Positions 5,468-13,079 are shown, counted from the stretch's first letter. The stretch: DNA of 13,590 nucleotides from UBA3496 sp964558115 (GCA_964558115.1 CAZLCI010000053.1:1-13590); one strand, 5' to 3'. Translations and numbers: made by a program. The notes: generated by a model from the letters alone, not told the origin.

Positions 5468-7720
5468 TTAATTTATTTTACCTAAAACCTTTAAAACATG
5501 GTCTGGGGTTACAGGGATTTGTTTTATACGCTTTCCAATAGCGTCACTAACCGCACATGCTACTGCTGCGGCTCCAGCGGTACATGGTGGCTCACCTATT
5601 CCTTTTGCTCCATATGGGCCAAGACCTTCTTGTGACTCAAGAATAATATTCTCCCATTCTGGCGTTTCTGAAGCTGTGGGTATTAAATAACTTTCAAAAT
5701 GCTCCGTGAGGACTTTTCCATCTTCTACAAGAATTTCCTCCATTAAACCATGGCCTATCCCCATCATTGTGCCTCCTTCAAACTGTCCTTCTACATGTTG
5801 ACTATTAATTGCTTGTCCGACATCATGACCAGACCAATAATTCAAAATTATAACCTCTCCCGTTTCTTTATTTACTCTCACCTCAGCAGCATGAACACCG
5901 AAAACGTAGTCTAACCAACCACCTCCAGCTCCGTAAATCTCATTGCCTTCATATTCATGTTTCCCAAATTTCACATTACCAGTTGCATGTAATGGCACAT
6001 TATTTTCTTTACACTTTTTGATAACCTCTGTCAGTTTCACTGAATTTTTAGGACTACCTATAACAGAAATAATACTGTCTTTTATATTAAGATCCTCTTT
6101 TGACGCCTCAAGAAGTTCAGAGGCTGCGTCTAATAATCTCTCACGTAACTGCATACCTGCATCGAAAGTAGCACCACCAGAAACCATGGTTTGCCTACTT
6201 CCTGCGGTAATACCAGCTAGAGGAGTTATATGTGAATCTGACAAAATTGGAGATATATCTGAAAGCGGAATTCCTAAAGCCTCTGAAGCAATTTGACAAT
6301 ATGTTTGGGTCTGACCTGCACCCACATCGGATGCACCGGCACGGAGTTGAACACTTCCATCATCATCTATAGAAAGAAATGCATCTCCTGCATTTAGTGG
6401 CCTACCATAACCTCCAATATTACCAATAATTCCAAAACCCTTAACCCAAGGCGAAGGAATCGATCCATCTATTTTCTTATTTTTCTTTTTAGCAACTTTT
6501 TTTGCCACAGAATCAAATAATTCTGGAAGCATCACTCTTCCAGGAACTGGTTGATTCTGCATTAGAGTTTCGCCCTTTTTAATTATATTTTTAAGACGGA
6601 ATTCAGTAGGATCAATTTTTAACTTGAGTGCTAATTCATCCATTTGAGACTCATAAGCAAAACATACCTGATTGGCACCAACCCCCCTCATCGCTTCAGT
6701 AAAAGGATTATTTGTAAGAATTGCCCTCGCTCTACCCCTTGCATAGGGATAATTATAGGGCCCACCGCTAACAACCAAAGCTCCTAATAGAAGTCCTTTA
6801 CTATTTGTAATATAGGCACCGGCATCCCCAATAATATCAACATCAATTGCAACTAACATTCCATCTTTATTTGCTGCAGAAATGTATTTCATTTCGAAAG
6901 GATGTTTTTTACTTCCTGAATTTATTGTTTCCTCTCGTGTATAGGCCATTCTAACCGGCCTACCAGTTTCTATAGATAAAAGTGCAAGGAATGCTCCCAA
7001 CTGAGGATGTTCTTTTCCTCCAAAAGCTCCACCAAGCATTGGACAATCATACCGAACTTTACTTGCAGGAAGTCCTAAAGCACTGGCAACATTCTTGTAG
7101 TTTTCTATCCCTTGGGTCGGAACACGAATATTAACCAAACCACTTTCGTCAACCCATGCCATACCACCTTCAGGTTCAATAAATGCATGGTCGACACACG
7201 AAGAAGTATATGTATTCTCTACAACTACATCTGCATTTTTAATTATTTTTTCTATATCAAATTTTTGAGAATTATTAGGCGATTTTAGTGTTTTCCAGTC
7301 ACATACGATTTCAGCATTTTTCAAATCTCTGAAATCATATGAACCAGATAATTTTTCATAAGTTATATTGATCGATTTAGCTGCCTCTTCAGCCAAATCT
7401 CTATTTTCTGCAGCTATGAGAGCGACCGGATCTCCTATATCAAGTACAATCTCATTGGCTAACAATGGAAAATCAGGATACCTTCCAGCGTTTTGTCCAG
7501 GAATATCCTTTGCAGTAAGAACACAATGCACCCCAGGGATAGAAAGTGCTTTTTTTACATCAATTTTCTTTATACGTGCTGGAGTTATTTCAGCACGAAG
7601 TACTTTCCCATAAAGTTCACCAGGTAAGCGAAAATCATCACCGTAAATTGTATCGCCAACTGCTTTAACAACAGCATCACTTTTAGTAGGGGAAGTTCCA
7701 ATATAATCCAATTGTGGCAT
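5468..7720 (-). CDS. Molybdenum hydroxylase large subunit (xanthine dehydrogenase/aldehyde oxidase family)
   Basis: This subunit binds the molybdopterin cofactor and hydroxylates an aldehyde or N-heterocycle using water. The 750 residues contain an N-terminal aldehyde oxidase/xanthine dehydrogenase a/b hammerhead domain (about 17-125), then the cofactor-binding domains. GGAFGGKE is at 230-237, AMRGVGANQ at 343-351, a GAGQTQT segment follows, and GAKGIGEPP near the C-terminus supplies Glu710, equivalent to the catalytic glutamate of xanthine dehydrogenase. It lacks the AYxCSFR loop of true CO dehydrogenase. The ATG at 7720 with GGAGAA upstream is preferred over an in-frame TTG at 7750 without a site. 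No FeS or FAD subunit gene adjoins, so electron partners are missing here. The substrate cannot be told. Confidence 0.9.
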   Translation of the reverse strand: MPQLDYIGTSPTKSDAVVKAVGDTIYGDDFRLPGELYGKVLRAEITPARIKKIDVKKALSIPGVHCVLTAKDIPGQNAGRYPDFPLLANEIVLDIGDPVALIAAENRDLAEEAAKSINITYEKLSGSYDFRDLKNAEIVCDWKTLKSPNNSQKFDIEKIIKNADVVVENTYTSSCVDHAFIEPEGGMAWVDESGLVNIRVPTQGIENYKNVASALGLPASKVRYDCPMLGGAFGGKEHPQLGAFLALLSIETGRPVRMAYTREETINSGSKKHPFEMKYISAANKDGMLVAIDVDIIGDAGAYITNSKGLLLGALVVSGGPYNYPYARGRARAILTNNPFTEAMRGVGANQVCFAYESQMDELALKLKIDPTEFRLKNIIKKGETLMQNQPVPGRVMLPELFDSVAKKVAKKKNKKIDGSIPSPWVKGFGIIGNIGGYGRPLNAGDAFLSIDDDGSVQLRAGASDVGAGQTQTYCQIASEALGIPLSDISPILSDSHITPLAGITAGSRQTMVSGGATFDAGMQLRERLLDAASELLEASKEDLNIKDSIISVIGSPKNSVKLTEVIKKCKENNVPLHATGNVKFGKHEYEGNEIYGAGGGWLDYVFGVHAAEVRVNKETGEVIILNYWSGHDVGQAINSQHVEGQFEGGTMMGIGHGLMEEILVEDGKVLTEHFESYLIPTASETPEWENIILESQEGLGPYGAKGIGEPPCTAGAAAVACAVSDAIGKRIKQIPVTPDHVLKVLGKIN

Positions 7721-7724
7721 TTTG

Positions 7725-7730
7725 TTCTCC
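7725..7730 (-). promoter_or_regulatory. Ribosome binding site fixing the ATG start of the molybdenum hydroxylase gene
   Basis: GGAGAA on the minus strand precedes the ATG at 7720 by four bases (six from its GGAG core). The longer in-frame TTG start at 7750 has no such site. Confidence 0.7.
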
Positions 7731-7776
7731 AAAAATTTATAAACTATCAACTATAAAAGAACAGAACAAAAACTTA

Positions 7777-8775
7777 TTAGTCTCTAAAAGTAGAGACCTC
7801 TATAGCTTTTCCTGTTCTAGAACTTTCTATTACAGATTGCAAAACGGCAACTACTTCCAAACCTTCAACTCCTCCGGTCTCAACCGATTTCTCTCCTTTT
7901 ATACAAGATGCAAAATCACTTAACTGTTCAGAAAGAGGATCAATCGGTTCAAGAGAAATTTCTTCTTTTTTGTCATCACCTGCTTTCGTAACGTAAAGTT
8001 TAGTTCCCTCAAGATCACTATACGCATTCATGCCAGTTCCAAAAGCAGAGGTCTCACAAATTTTTGGCACAACAAAAGTCGTTCCAACGTATCCTAAAGG
8101 TCCACTCTCATACTCAATAATAAAACTTGTTACATCATCCAGATTCGTCTTCGACAAGAGTTTTTTACTAAAAGCAGAAACGCGCTTTGCGGGTCCCGCC
8201 AAAAACTGGAGATTGTCGACCATATGTACACCCAAACCGCACATAGATCCTGCAGGACTTTCTTCAGGGTCATTTCTCCACCCTGGTCTCGGTTCGAGAC
8301 CTCCTGCTAGTGATAAATTAGCCTGCATTTGATGCAAAACTCCTAATTCTCCTGAATCAATAAAACTTTTGATCTTGCGATTGGCTGAGCAACGTCTTCT
8401 GTGGTGACCAACTTGAAGAACAACACCAGCACTCTCAGTCACTTTGATAGCTTCTTTTGCATCCTCACAAGTTAATGTTAGAGGCTTTTCCACAAAAACA
8501 TGCTTACCGGCACTAGCAGCCTGTGAAATTATATCTAAATGAGTTGAATGAGGAGTTGCAACCAACAAACCGTCAATATTAGAGTCTTTTAAAATTTCAT
8601 CTAAATTCTCTGCAGAATTACAGCTATATTTTTCAGAAAATGCTTTCCGCGTATCTGAACTCCTTGCAAAACCACATGCTATTTCGCAAGAGCCACTTCT
8701 TTCAGCTGCATCTGCCAACATTCCACCCCACCAACCTAAACCAATAGAAGCCAATTTAATTTTTTCAGAACTCAT
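7777..8775 (-). CDS. Gfo/Idh/MocA-family NAD(P)-dependent oxidoreductase
   Basis: Members of this family oxidise or reduce sugar-like alcohols with NAD(P), in the cytosol. The 332 residues begin with a Rossmann fold (GLGWWG at 12-17). The signature GKHVFVEKPLT is at 90-100, where Lys97 of the EKP motif is the usual cofactor and catalytic lysine. GHHRR is at 123-127 and GVHMVDNL at 182-189, whose His184 is the expected active-site base. The C-terminal beta-sheet domain follows. The ATG at 8775 is chosen over an in-frame TTG at 8805 because an AGAGGGGGG site directly precedes it. It lies 56 bases before the molybdenum hydroxylase gene on the same strand, so the two may act in one catabolic route. 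The substrate is not recognisable. Confidence 0.9.
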   Translation of the reverse strand: MSSEKIKLASIGLGWWGGMLADAAERSGSCEIACGFARSSDTRKAFSEKYSCNSAENLDEILKDSNIDGLLVATPHSTHLDIISQAASAGKHVFVEKPLTLTCEDAKEAIKVTESAGVVLQVGHHRRRCSANRKIKSFIDSGELGVLHQMQANLSLAGGLEPRPGWRNDPEESPAGSMCGLGVHMVDNLQFLAGPAKRVSAFSKKLLSKTNLDDVTSFIIEYESGPLGYVGTTFVVPKICETSAFGTGMNAYSDLEGTKLYVTKAGDDKKEEISLEPIDPLSEQLSDFASCIKGEKSVETGGVEGLEVVAVLQSVIESSRTGKAIEVSTFRD

Positions 8776-8778
8776 ACT

Positions 8779-8787
8779 CCCCCCTCT
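8779..8787 (-). promoter_or_regulatory. Ribosome binding site fixing the ATG start of the Gfo/Idh/MocA gene
   Basis: AGAGGGGGG on the minus strand lies just before the ATG at 8775, and excludes the longer TTG start at 8805. Confidence 0.65.
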
Positions 8788-8829
8788 ATGATTTTCAAAC
8801 CTCAATCTAGAAAAATAACGTGGTATGAT

Positions 8830-8835
8830 ATTATA
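8830..8835 (-). promoter_or_regulatory. Candidate -10 box for the Gfo/Idh/MocA-hydroxylase unit
   Basis: A perfect TATAAT on the minus strand lies 54 bases upstream of the ATG at 8775, in a 94-base gap between genes. The -35 region is poor (CTAGTT at 17 bases), so activator help may be needed. Confidence 0.45.
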
Positions 8836-8849
8836 ACAATTGCACAGTT

Positions 8850-8873
8850 TTAACTAGTTGCGAACTGCGTTAA
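8850..8873. repeat. Imperfect inverted repeat beside the candidate promoter
   Basis: TTAAC-T-AGTT-GCG-AACT-GC-GTTAA forms two stacked arms (five and four pairs) separated by a 1/2-base bulge. It overlaps the stop codon of the HExxH membrane protein gene and the -35 area of the candidate promoter at 8830-8835. It could be an operator, or a weak hairpin at the end of the upstream unit. No T tract follows, so it is not a convincing terminator. Confidence 0.35.
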
Positions 8874-9565
8874 TTAAACAAAATATTTTGTATTATAAAA
8901 AAATTATTTTTGATCTCTACAAAAAGAAACCTAAAGAAAGAAATAGTTTCCAGATGTCCTTTAAGCAGAAGAATTATGATTCCAGTTATTAAAGATACAG
9001 ACAAGAAATAAATTATAACTAAAGAGAAAAAATATCCGTTGGTCTTAATATCAGTCTGTTTAACCATCAAAGATTTTAGAGTCATAACTATATGTAACAT
9101 TAACGAAAACCCTACAAGAGTAATCGTAAAATACCAGATGAATATATATTTAAAAAAATTCCATACGAGAAATCCGGCTAAAAGCAAAAGAAAAGTTGAA
9201 AGGGGGAAAAAATAAGGAGCAAGTAAAATTACAGGGTTAGTCCCACTCAAAACTACCTCCCCTTTCAACTTGGAAACTTTAAATCTGATAATTTTTTTAA
9301 AGAAGAGAATTCCAAATACTAAATGTGTAAATTCATGAAGAAAAGTATATAAAAACTCAAATTTGAAAAATCTATACGATAAAAAAAATAGCAATGCACC
9401 GGAAAAAAGAAGCGTATTCTCAAAGTCTCTACCTAACGGCGAAAAATCAAAAGGTAAACCACTAACTTTTAAATAAACTTCTTTCATTAAGATTTTGGTA
9501 ATGATCCAACAAGGAGGTAAAAAAAGGATAGCTATCAAAAAAAAGATGATTTTTCTAAAAAACAA
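8870..9565 (-). CDS. Integral membrane protein with HExxH motif, M50-like zinc protease relative
   Basis: I do not recognise a named gene. The 231 residues are strongly hydrophobic with about six membrane segments. HEFTH at 77-81, at the start of a hydrophobic stretch, is an HExxH zinc site. LLAPYFFPL at 114-122 and the QTDIKTNGYFFS segment at 170-181 resemble M50B-type membrane metalloproteases, where an Asp supplies the third ligand; Asp172 is a candidate. Protease activity is therefore possible but unproven. The start is uncertain: a TTG at 9565 is used, with no good ribosome site and no in-frame ATG further upstream. It follows gpsA by 23 bases on the same strand and probably shares its transcript. 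Base composition is even more AT-rich than neighbours, as expected for Phe/Ile/Lys-rich proteins. Confidence 0.7.
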   Translation of the reverse strand: MFFRKIIFFLIAILFLPPCWIITKILMKEVYLKVSGLPFDFSPLGRDFENTLLFSGALLFFLSYRFFKFEFLYTFLHEFTHLVFGILFFKKIIRFKVSKLKGEVVLSGTNPVILLAPYFFPLSTFLLLLAGFLVWNFFKYIFIWYFTITLVGFSLMLHIVMTLKSLMVKQTDIKTNGYFFSLVIIYFLSVSLITGIIILLLKGHLETISFFRFLFVEIKNNFFIIQNILFN

Positions 9566-9588
9566 AATATACCATTTAACCCTTAACC

Positions 9589-10608
9589 TCAGGTTCTTTC
9601 TTGCTTAAATGGACGTTTCATAAGTTCATTGAGCGATTCTAACGGATCCTTTTCTTCAAATAAAACTGCATTAATTTCTTCACAAATCGGCATTTCAACA
9701 GCAAATTTCTTCGAAAGTGAAAGTGCAATAGGAGCCGTTGCAACTCCCTCAGCGACTGAAATCATAGAATCTAGAATGTTACTTAACTTTTCTCCTTTTC
9801 CTATTCTATATCCTACCGTCCTGTTACGACTTAACTCTCCGGTACAAGTAAGTATTAAATCTCCCATACCAGAAAGACCCGATAAAGTTTGAGGGTCTCC
9901 CCCCATCTCTAATGCTAAGCGTGAAATTTCTTTAAGACCTCTGACTATTAATGCTGCCCTTGCATTTAGACCAACTTCTAAACCATCAACTATTCCTGCT
10001 GCAAGCGCAATAACATTTTTTAAAGCACCGCCGACCTGAACACCTATTGGGTCATTACTACAATAAATTCGAAAAGAAGAAGAAGAGAATGCCTTTTGTA
10101 TTTTAACTCCAGATTCAAGGTCGAAAGAAGCAGCGGTAATTGCAGTCGGATTGCGTTTTACTAATTCTAACGCAAATGTTGGGCCAGACAAACTAACGAT
10201 TTTATTAACGCTGTCACACGAGTCTTTTAGTGAATTTTCTATAATCTGAGAAGGTAACAAAAATGAAATTGGATCGAAACCTTTTGTTACACTTACTATA
10301 GTTGATTCTTCATGGATTGTAGTTGATAAATTGTCCCATATATTTGCAACAACGTGACTAGGCATAGCACTTAATATTACATCTTGTCCTGAAGAAGACG
10401 CTTCAACTAGATCAGAAGTAAACTCTAGATCTTTATGGAGATTAAAATCCGGCAAATAAAGATCGTTAACGTGGGTTTCCTGCATACGCGAACACAAATC
10501 TTCTTCATAAATCCAAAGAACAGTTTGATGGCCAATATCAGAAAGAAAATCTGCAAGAGCTGTTCCCCAAGCACCCGCGCCGATAACCGCAACTCGTAAT
10601 GGATTCAA
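9589..10608 (-). CDS. gpsA: Glycerol-3-phosphate dehydrogenase [NAD(P)+] (GpsA)
   Basis: GpsA reduces dihydroxyacetone phosphate to sn-glycerol 3-phosphate, the backbone precursor of phospholipids, in the cytosol. The 339 residues show the nucleotide-binding GAGAWG at 10-15, SVTKG at 106-110 with Lys109, SGPTFA at 141-146, GGALKNVIALAAG at 193-205 with catalytic Lys197, and SGMGDLILTC at 246-255 followed by SRNR at 260-263, which contacts substrate phosphate and cofactor. Length is normal. The start is TTG at 10608 behind a full AGGAGG, leaving no doubt about initiation. It lies 34 bases downstream of the cupin gene and ends in TGA. With the PmtA-like enzyme it places two phospholipid functions in this window. 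Confidence 0.96.
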   Translation of the reverse strand: MNPLRVAVIGAGAWGTALADFLSDIGHQTVLWIYEEDLCSRMQETHVNDLYLPDFNLHKDLEFTSDLVEASSSGQDVILSAMPSHVVANIWDNLSTTIHEESTIVSVTKGFDPISFLLPSQIIENSLKDSCDSVNKIVSLSGPTFALELVKRNPTAITAASFDLESGVKIQKAFSSSSFRIYCSNDPIGVQVGGALKNVIALAAGIVDGLEVGLNARAALIVRGLKEISRLALEMGGDPQTLSGLSGMGDLILTCTGELSRNRTVGYRIGKGEKLSNILDSMISVAEGVATAPIALSLSKKFAVEMPICEEINAVLFEEKDPLESLNELMKRPFKQERT

Positions 10609-10612
10609 TCTT

Positions 10613-10618
10613 CCTCCT
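10613..10618 (-). promoter_or_regulatory. Ribosome binding site fixing the TTG start of gpsA
   Basis: A complete AGGAGG on the minus strand lies four bases before the TTG at 10608, the strongest ribosome site in the window. Confidence 0.8.
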
Positions 10619-10642
10619 AAATTTTACATTTTTAGAAAATAA

Positions 10643-11167
10643 CTAATTTTTATTATCTTTTTTTATTTTGGATAATTGTTTGCTTCTAGCAGTCACTCCC
10701 TTTGCAACAGCTTTTTTCCCAGAGTTAGTCTTGGCATTCCATTCATTTTCATGAGCTAAATGTTTCTCCTCATTCCAAATGTGTTCGGTTCCATCTCCCA
10801 TAAACACACAGAAAACTTCACATCCATCTGGATATTCATAAGGTCCATGAGGGAGATCCCAACCAAAGACATAATCTCCAGGTCGAAGATCCTTCCCTGC
10901 AACACACATTCTTCCCTTAGTAACGAGTATAGAATGCCAACTTTTGTGCGTATGTTCAGGTTCAACATAGCCAGGCGGAAATTTTACTTTCATATCAAAA
11001 CGTTTCATTAGAGGATCATGATTAAAAATTTTTACTTTGACACCCTTGGGTAAAGTCAACATTTTTAATGCTGCACCCTCCTCCCACTTCACTTCACTGT
11101 CATACATTGCTTTAAACTTATTTGCATATTTCTTCTTTCGTTTTACTGCCTTAGTATTTTTGTTCAT
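10643..11167 (-). CDS. Single-domain cupin protein with basic tails
   Basis: The function is unknown. A cupin barrel spans about residues 40-125. Motif 1, from Gly66 to Gly85, has His72 and His74 in the HTH triplet and His78 where most cupins have Glu. Motif 2 has RPGD at 95-98 and His107 in LPHGPY. Those four histidines could bind one metal ion. Both ends are unusual: residues 1-20 and 143-174 are rich in Lys, with few hydrophobic residues, suggesting contact with nucleic acid or another acidic partner. Length is 174 residues. The ATG at 11167 follows AAGGAG by six bases. It lies 24 bases after the DtxR/MntR-like regulator gene, so metal-linked regulation is plausible. It could be an enzyme or a sensor. 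Confidence 0.82.
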   Translation of the reverse strand: MNKNTKAVKRKKKYANKFKAMYDSEVKWEEGAALKMLTLPKGVKVKIFNHDPLMKRFDMKVKFPPGYVEPEHTHKSWHSILVTKGRMCVAGKDLRPGDYVFGWDLPHGPYEYPDGCEVFCVFMGDGTEHIWNEEKHLAHENEWNAKTNSGKKAVAKGVTARSKQLSKIKKDNKN

Positions 11168-11191
11168 TAAATACTCCTTAAAGTTAAGTTT

Positions 11192-11857
11192 TCAAGTAAC
11201 AAAAACGAAAGAACCAACGGAATTACTGAAGGTATGTGAAACTCCATTTACCGAAATTGTAATTGTATCAGTCTTTAAAGACTTTTTTAATATCTTTACA
11301 GAAACACCAGGAATTAATCCAATTTCACCTAAATACTTAAGAATTTCATTGTTTTCTTGTCCTACGCGAGTTATTGAAACTTGAATACCTTCCTGAACTT
11401 CCAACAATTTTTTCTCATTCATTTTCTTGATATTCCCTTCCTTTGAGGGAATCGGATCTCCATGTGGATCTAATGTTGGGAATCCTAAACTTTTATCCAA
11501 TACTTCTTCCAACTCTTCACTCAGTACATGCTCTAGCTTTTCAGCTTCGATATCAACTTTATCCCAATCTATACCCATTTTTTGGTTTAAAAATAGTTCA
11601 ATTAGTCTATGATGTCGAATTATTTCGAGTGCTACTTTTTCTCCCTTTTTTGTAAGTGATACTCCTTGATAGGGTTTATAAATAACTAATTTCATTTTAT
11701 GCAATTTCTTTAACATACCGGTTACAGAAGCAGATGATAATTCCATTTTTGATGCAATAGAATTTGTCTTAACTGGTGAAAGTATCTGTTCAAGTTTAAA
11801 AATATTTTTCAAATAATCTTCCGTACGATTACTAAAAAAATCATCTTCTCGTAACAA
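11192..11857 (-). CDS. DtxR/MntR-family metal-dependent transcriptional regulator
   Basis: A cytosolic dimeric repressor that senses Mn2+ or Fe2+. Residues 10-72 form the winged helix (SSASVTGMLKKL at 41-52 is the recognition region; KPYQGVSLT is the wing). Residues 73-140 form the dimerisation and metal domain, ending in DPHGDPIP at 130-137. Residues about 148-221 form a FeoA/SH3-like domain. Likely metal ligands are Asp14, His83, Glu106, Glu109 and His110. Asp14 and Glu106 follow B. subtilis MntR (Asp8, Glu99) rather than DtxR (Met10, Cys102), which suggests manganese. MntR Glu11 is replaced by Lys17. The start is TTG at 11857 with GGAG six bases upstream. It heads a run with the cupin, gpsA and membrane-protein genes. 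Confidence 0.92.
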   Translation of the reverse strand: MLREDDFFSNRTEDYLKNIFKLEQILSPVKTNSIASKMELSSASVTGMLKKLHKMKLVIYKPYQGVSLTKKGEKVALEIIRHHRLIELFLNQKMGIDWDKVDIEAEKLEHVLSEELEEVLDKSLGFPTLDPHGDPIPSKEGNIKKMNEKKLLEVQEGIQVSITRVGQENNEILKYLGEIGLIPGVSVKILKKSLKTDTITISVNGVSHTFSNSVGSFVFVT

Positions 11858-11875
11858 AGTACACTCCAGAAAAAA

Positions 11876-11904
11876 AAATTATTTCATACATATAAAAAAC
11901 TCAA
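11876..11904 (-). promoter_or_regulatory. Candidate promoter for the regulator-cupin-gpsA unit
   Basis: On the minus strand TTGAGT (11904-11899) is followed after exactly 17 bases by TAATTT (11881-11876), 18 bases before the TTG start at 11857. It fills the 55-base gap after tonB. The short leader leaves room for autoregulation by the encoded repressor, but no clear dyad was seen. Confidence 0.35.
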
Positions 11905-11912
11905 AAATCTAA

Positions 11913-12992
11913 TTAATTTCTTGAAAATTTTTTAACAAAAAATCTTTCTGCCACATATTCGAAAGTCCCCTGAATTTTCAAGTTTTTTCTTTTCAACTTC
12001 AAGGGAAAGGACCTAAAAGAAAATGAAGCCCTAGTTACAGCAGAAATTGCTTCATCATCTAAAACTGCATGTCCAGAGGATTTTAATAGATGAATCTTTT
12101 TTAATCTACCATCTCTTTGAAGAGTAAATTCAAGTTTCAATTCTCCATTTAACCCCCTTGCTTCTGGTGCCCACCATGCCCAAGATTCTTCAATCTTTTC
12201 TTTAATATGTTTAAAATATCTAAAATACTCCGTCTTACTTGTCGATAGTGAAATAGGATCATCATCTCTAATTTTTTTCTTAGATTCAAAATCTGCACTC
12301 GCTACCTTATCTATGATCATTTGAGAAACTGCAAATGTTTTATTCTTCTTTTGGTCTATTCTAAATAATTTTAGTCGATCTTCTTCATTTTTTAATTTCT
12401 GATTACTGCTTTTGAAGATTCTTTGTGTTTTTCTATTTGAGTCTTGCTTTTTTTTAATCGCAATTTTATCGACCCGAAATATCTTTTTATTTGATGTTAA
12501 CTTTCTTTTTTTATTTTTAGAATTATCTACAAAATTCAAAACATTTCCAGAACTCTCAGATTTATTATGAATTGTTGATGATGAACTCTTGAAATTTTTT
12601 CTCTTTTTTTCTGGAATATCTTCTTTTTTACTCACCTGAAAATCTAAATTCTTTCTTTTTATCTCCTTTAAGAGGACTTCGTTTGGAGTCCTTGAAAAAT
12701 GATTCTCTCTTTTTTTGTTATATTTCTGAATCTGAATTTTTTTATCTTTTAAAAAAAAGCCTTTCTCTTCTCTATCTATATTAGAGAGAAGTTTCTTGTC
12801 CTTTTTCTTTTTTTGTATTTTATCTGTTTCCAAATCAACGGAAACAAATCGATAGGTTTGAGGCTTTTTATCCAAAATTTTAGAAAATTCAAATAGAACT
12901 CCAGAAAAGATAACCAGGAAAAGATGTACTAAAAAAGAAATTATAAAAAGGGAGGAGAAACTATACACGGGGAAAAATCTTAACCTCTGCAT
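11913..12992 (-). CDS. tonB: TonB-family energy transducer
   Basis: TonB couples the inner-membrane proton gradient, through ExbB/ExbD, to active transport across outer-membrane receptors. The 359 residues have a short cytoplasmic start and one membrane anchor at about 12-37. Ser19 and His23 keep the SxxxH spacing of the E. coli TonB anchor (Ser16, His20). Residues 256-347 form the C-terminal TonB domain (KEKIEESW at 264-271, LEFTLQRDGRL at 287-297, SSGHAVLDDEAISAV at 305-319). The linker between them, about 200 residues, is exceptionally rich in Lys, Arg, Ser and Asp and has only three prolines (103, 127, 246), unlike the Pro-rich linker of classical TonB. No exbB or exbD is in view. The ATG at 12992 has a weak AAGAGA site. 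Confidence 0.87.
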   Translation of the reverse strand: MQRLRFFPVYSFSSLFIISFLVHLFLVIFSGVLFEFSKILDKKPQTYRFVSVDLETDKIQKKKKDKKLLSNIDREEKGFFLKDKKIQIQKYNKKRENHFSRTPNEVLLKEIKRKNLDFQVSKKEDIPEKKRKNFKSSSSTIHNKSESSGNVLNFVDNSKNKKRKLTSNKKIFRVDKIAIKKKQDSNRKTQRIFKSSNQKLKNEEDRLKLFRIDQKKNKTFAVSQMIIDKVASADFESKKKIRDDDPISLSTSKTEYFRYFKHIKEKIEESWAWWAPEARGLNGELKLEFTLQRDGRLKKIHLLKSSGHAVLDDEAISAVTRASFSFRSFPLKLKRKNLKIQGTFEYVAERFFVKKFSRN

Positions 12993-13009
12993 CTTTTCGA
13001 TTCTCTTTT

Positions 13010-13079
13010 TAAGAATATTTTACTAAAACTCATTCAAAAACATAAGAATATCCAAAATCTAATCAAAGGTATAAGAATA
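13010..13079. repeat. Three direct repeats of TAAGAATA upstream of tonB
   Basis: TAAGAATA occurs at 13010-13017, 13043-13050 and 13072-13079, starts 33 and 29 bases apart, roughly three DNA turns. They fill the gap between the groEL terminator and the tonB start and read TATTCTTA in the direction of tonB. They could be regulator sites; chance is not excluded in such AT-rich DNA. Confidence 0.35.

Noticed and set aside
5943..6296. Plus-strand open frame of 117 residues inside the molybdenum hydroxylase gene
   Set aside because: It is antisense to conserved hydroxylase coding sequence, with no ribosome site and no recognisable domain; other antisense frames were rejected for the same reason.
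5468..7720. Carbon monoxide dehydrogenase large subunit (CoxL)
   Set aside because: The active-site loop is AMRGVGANQ, not the AYxCSFR of form I or the AYRGAGR of form II CoxL.
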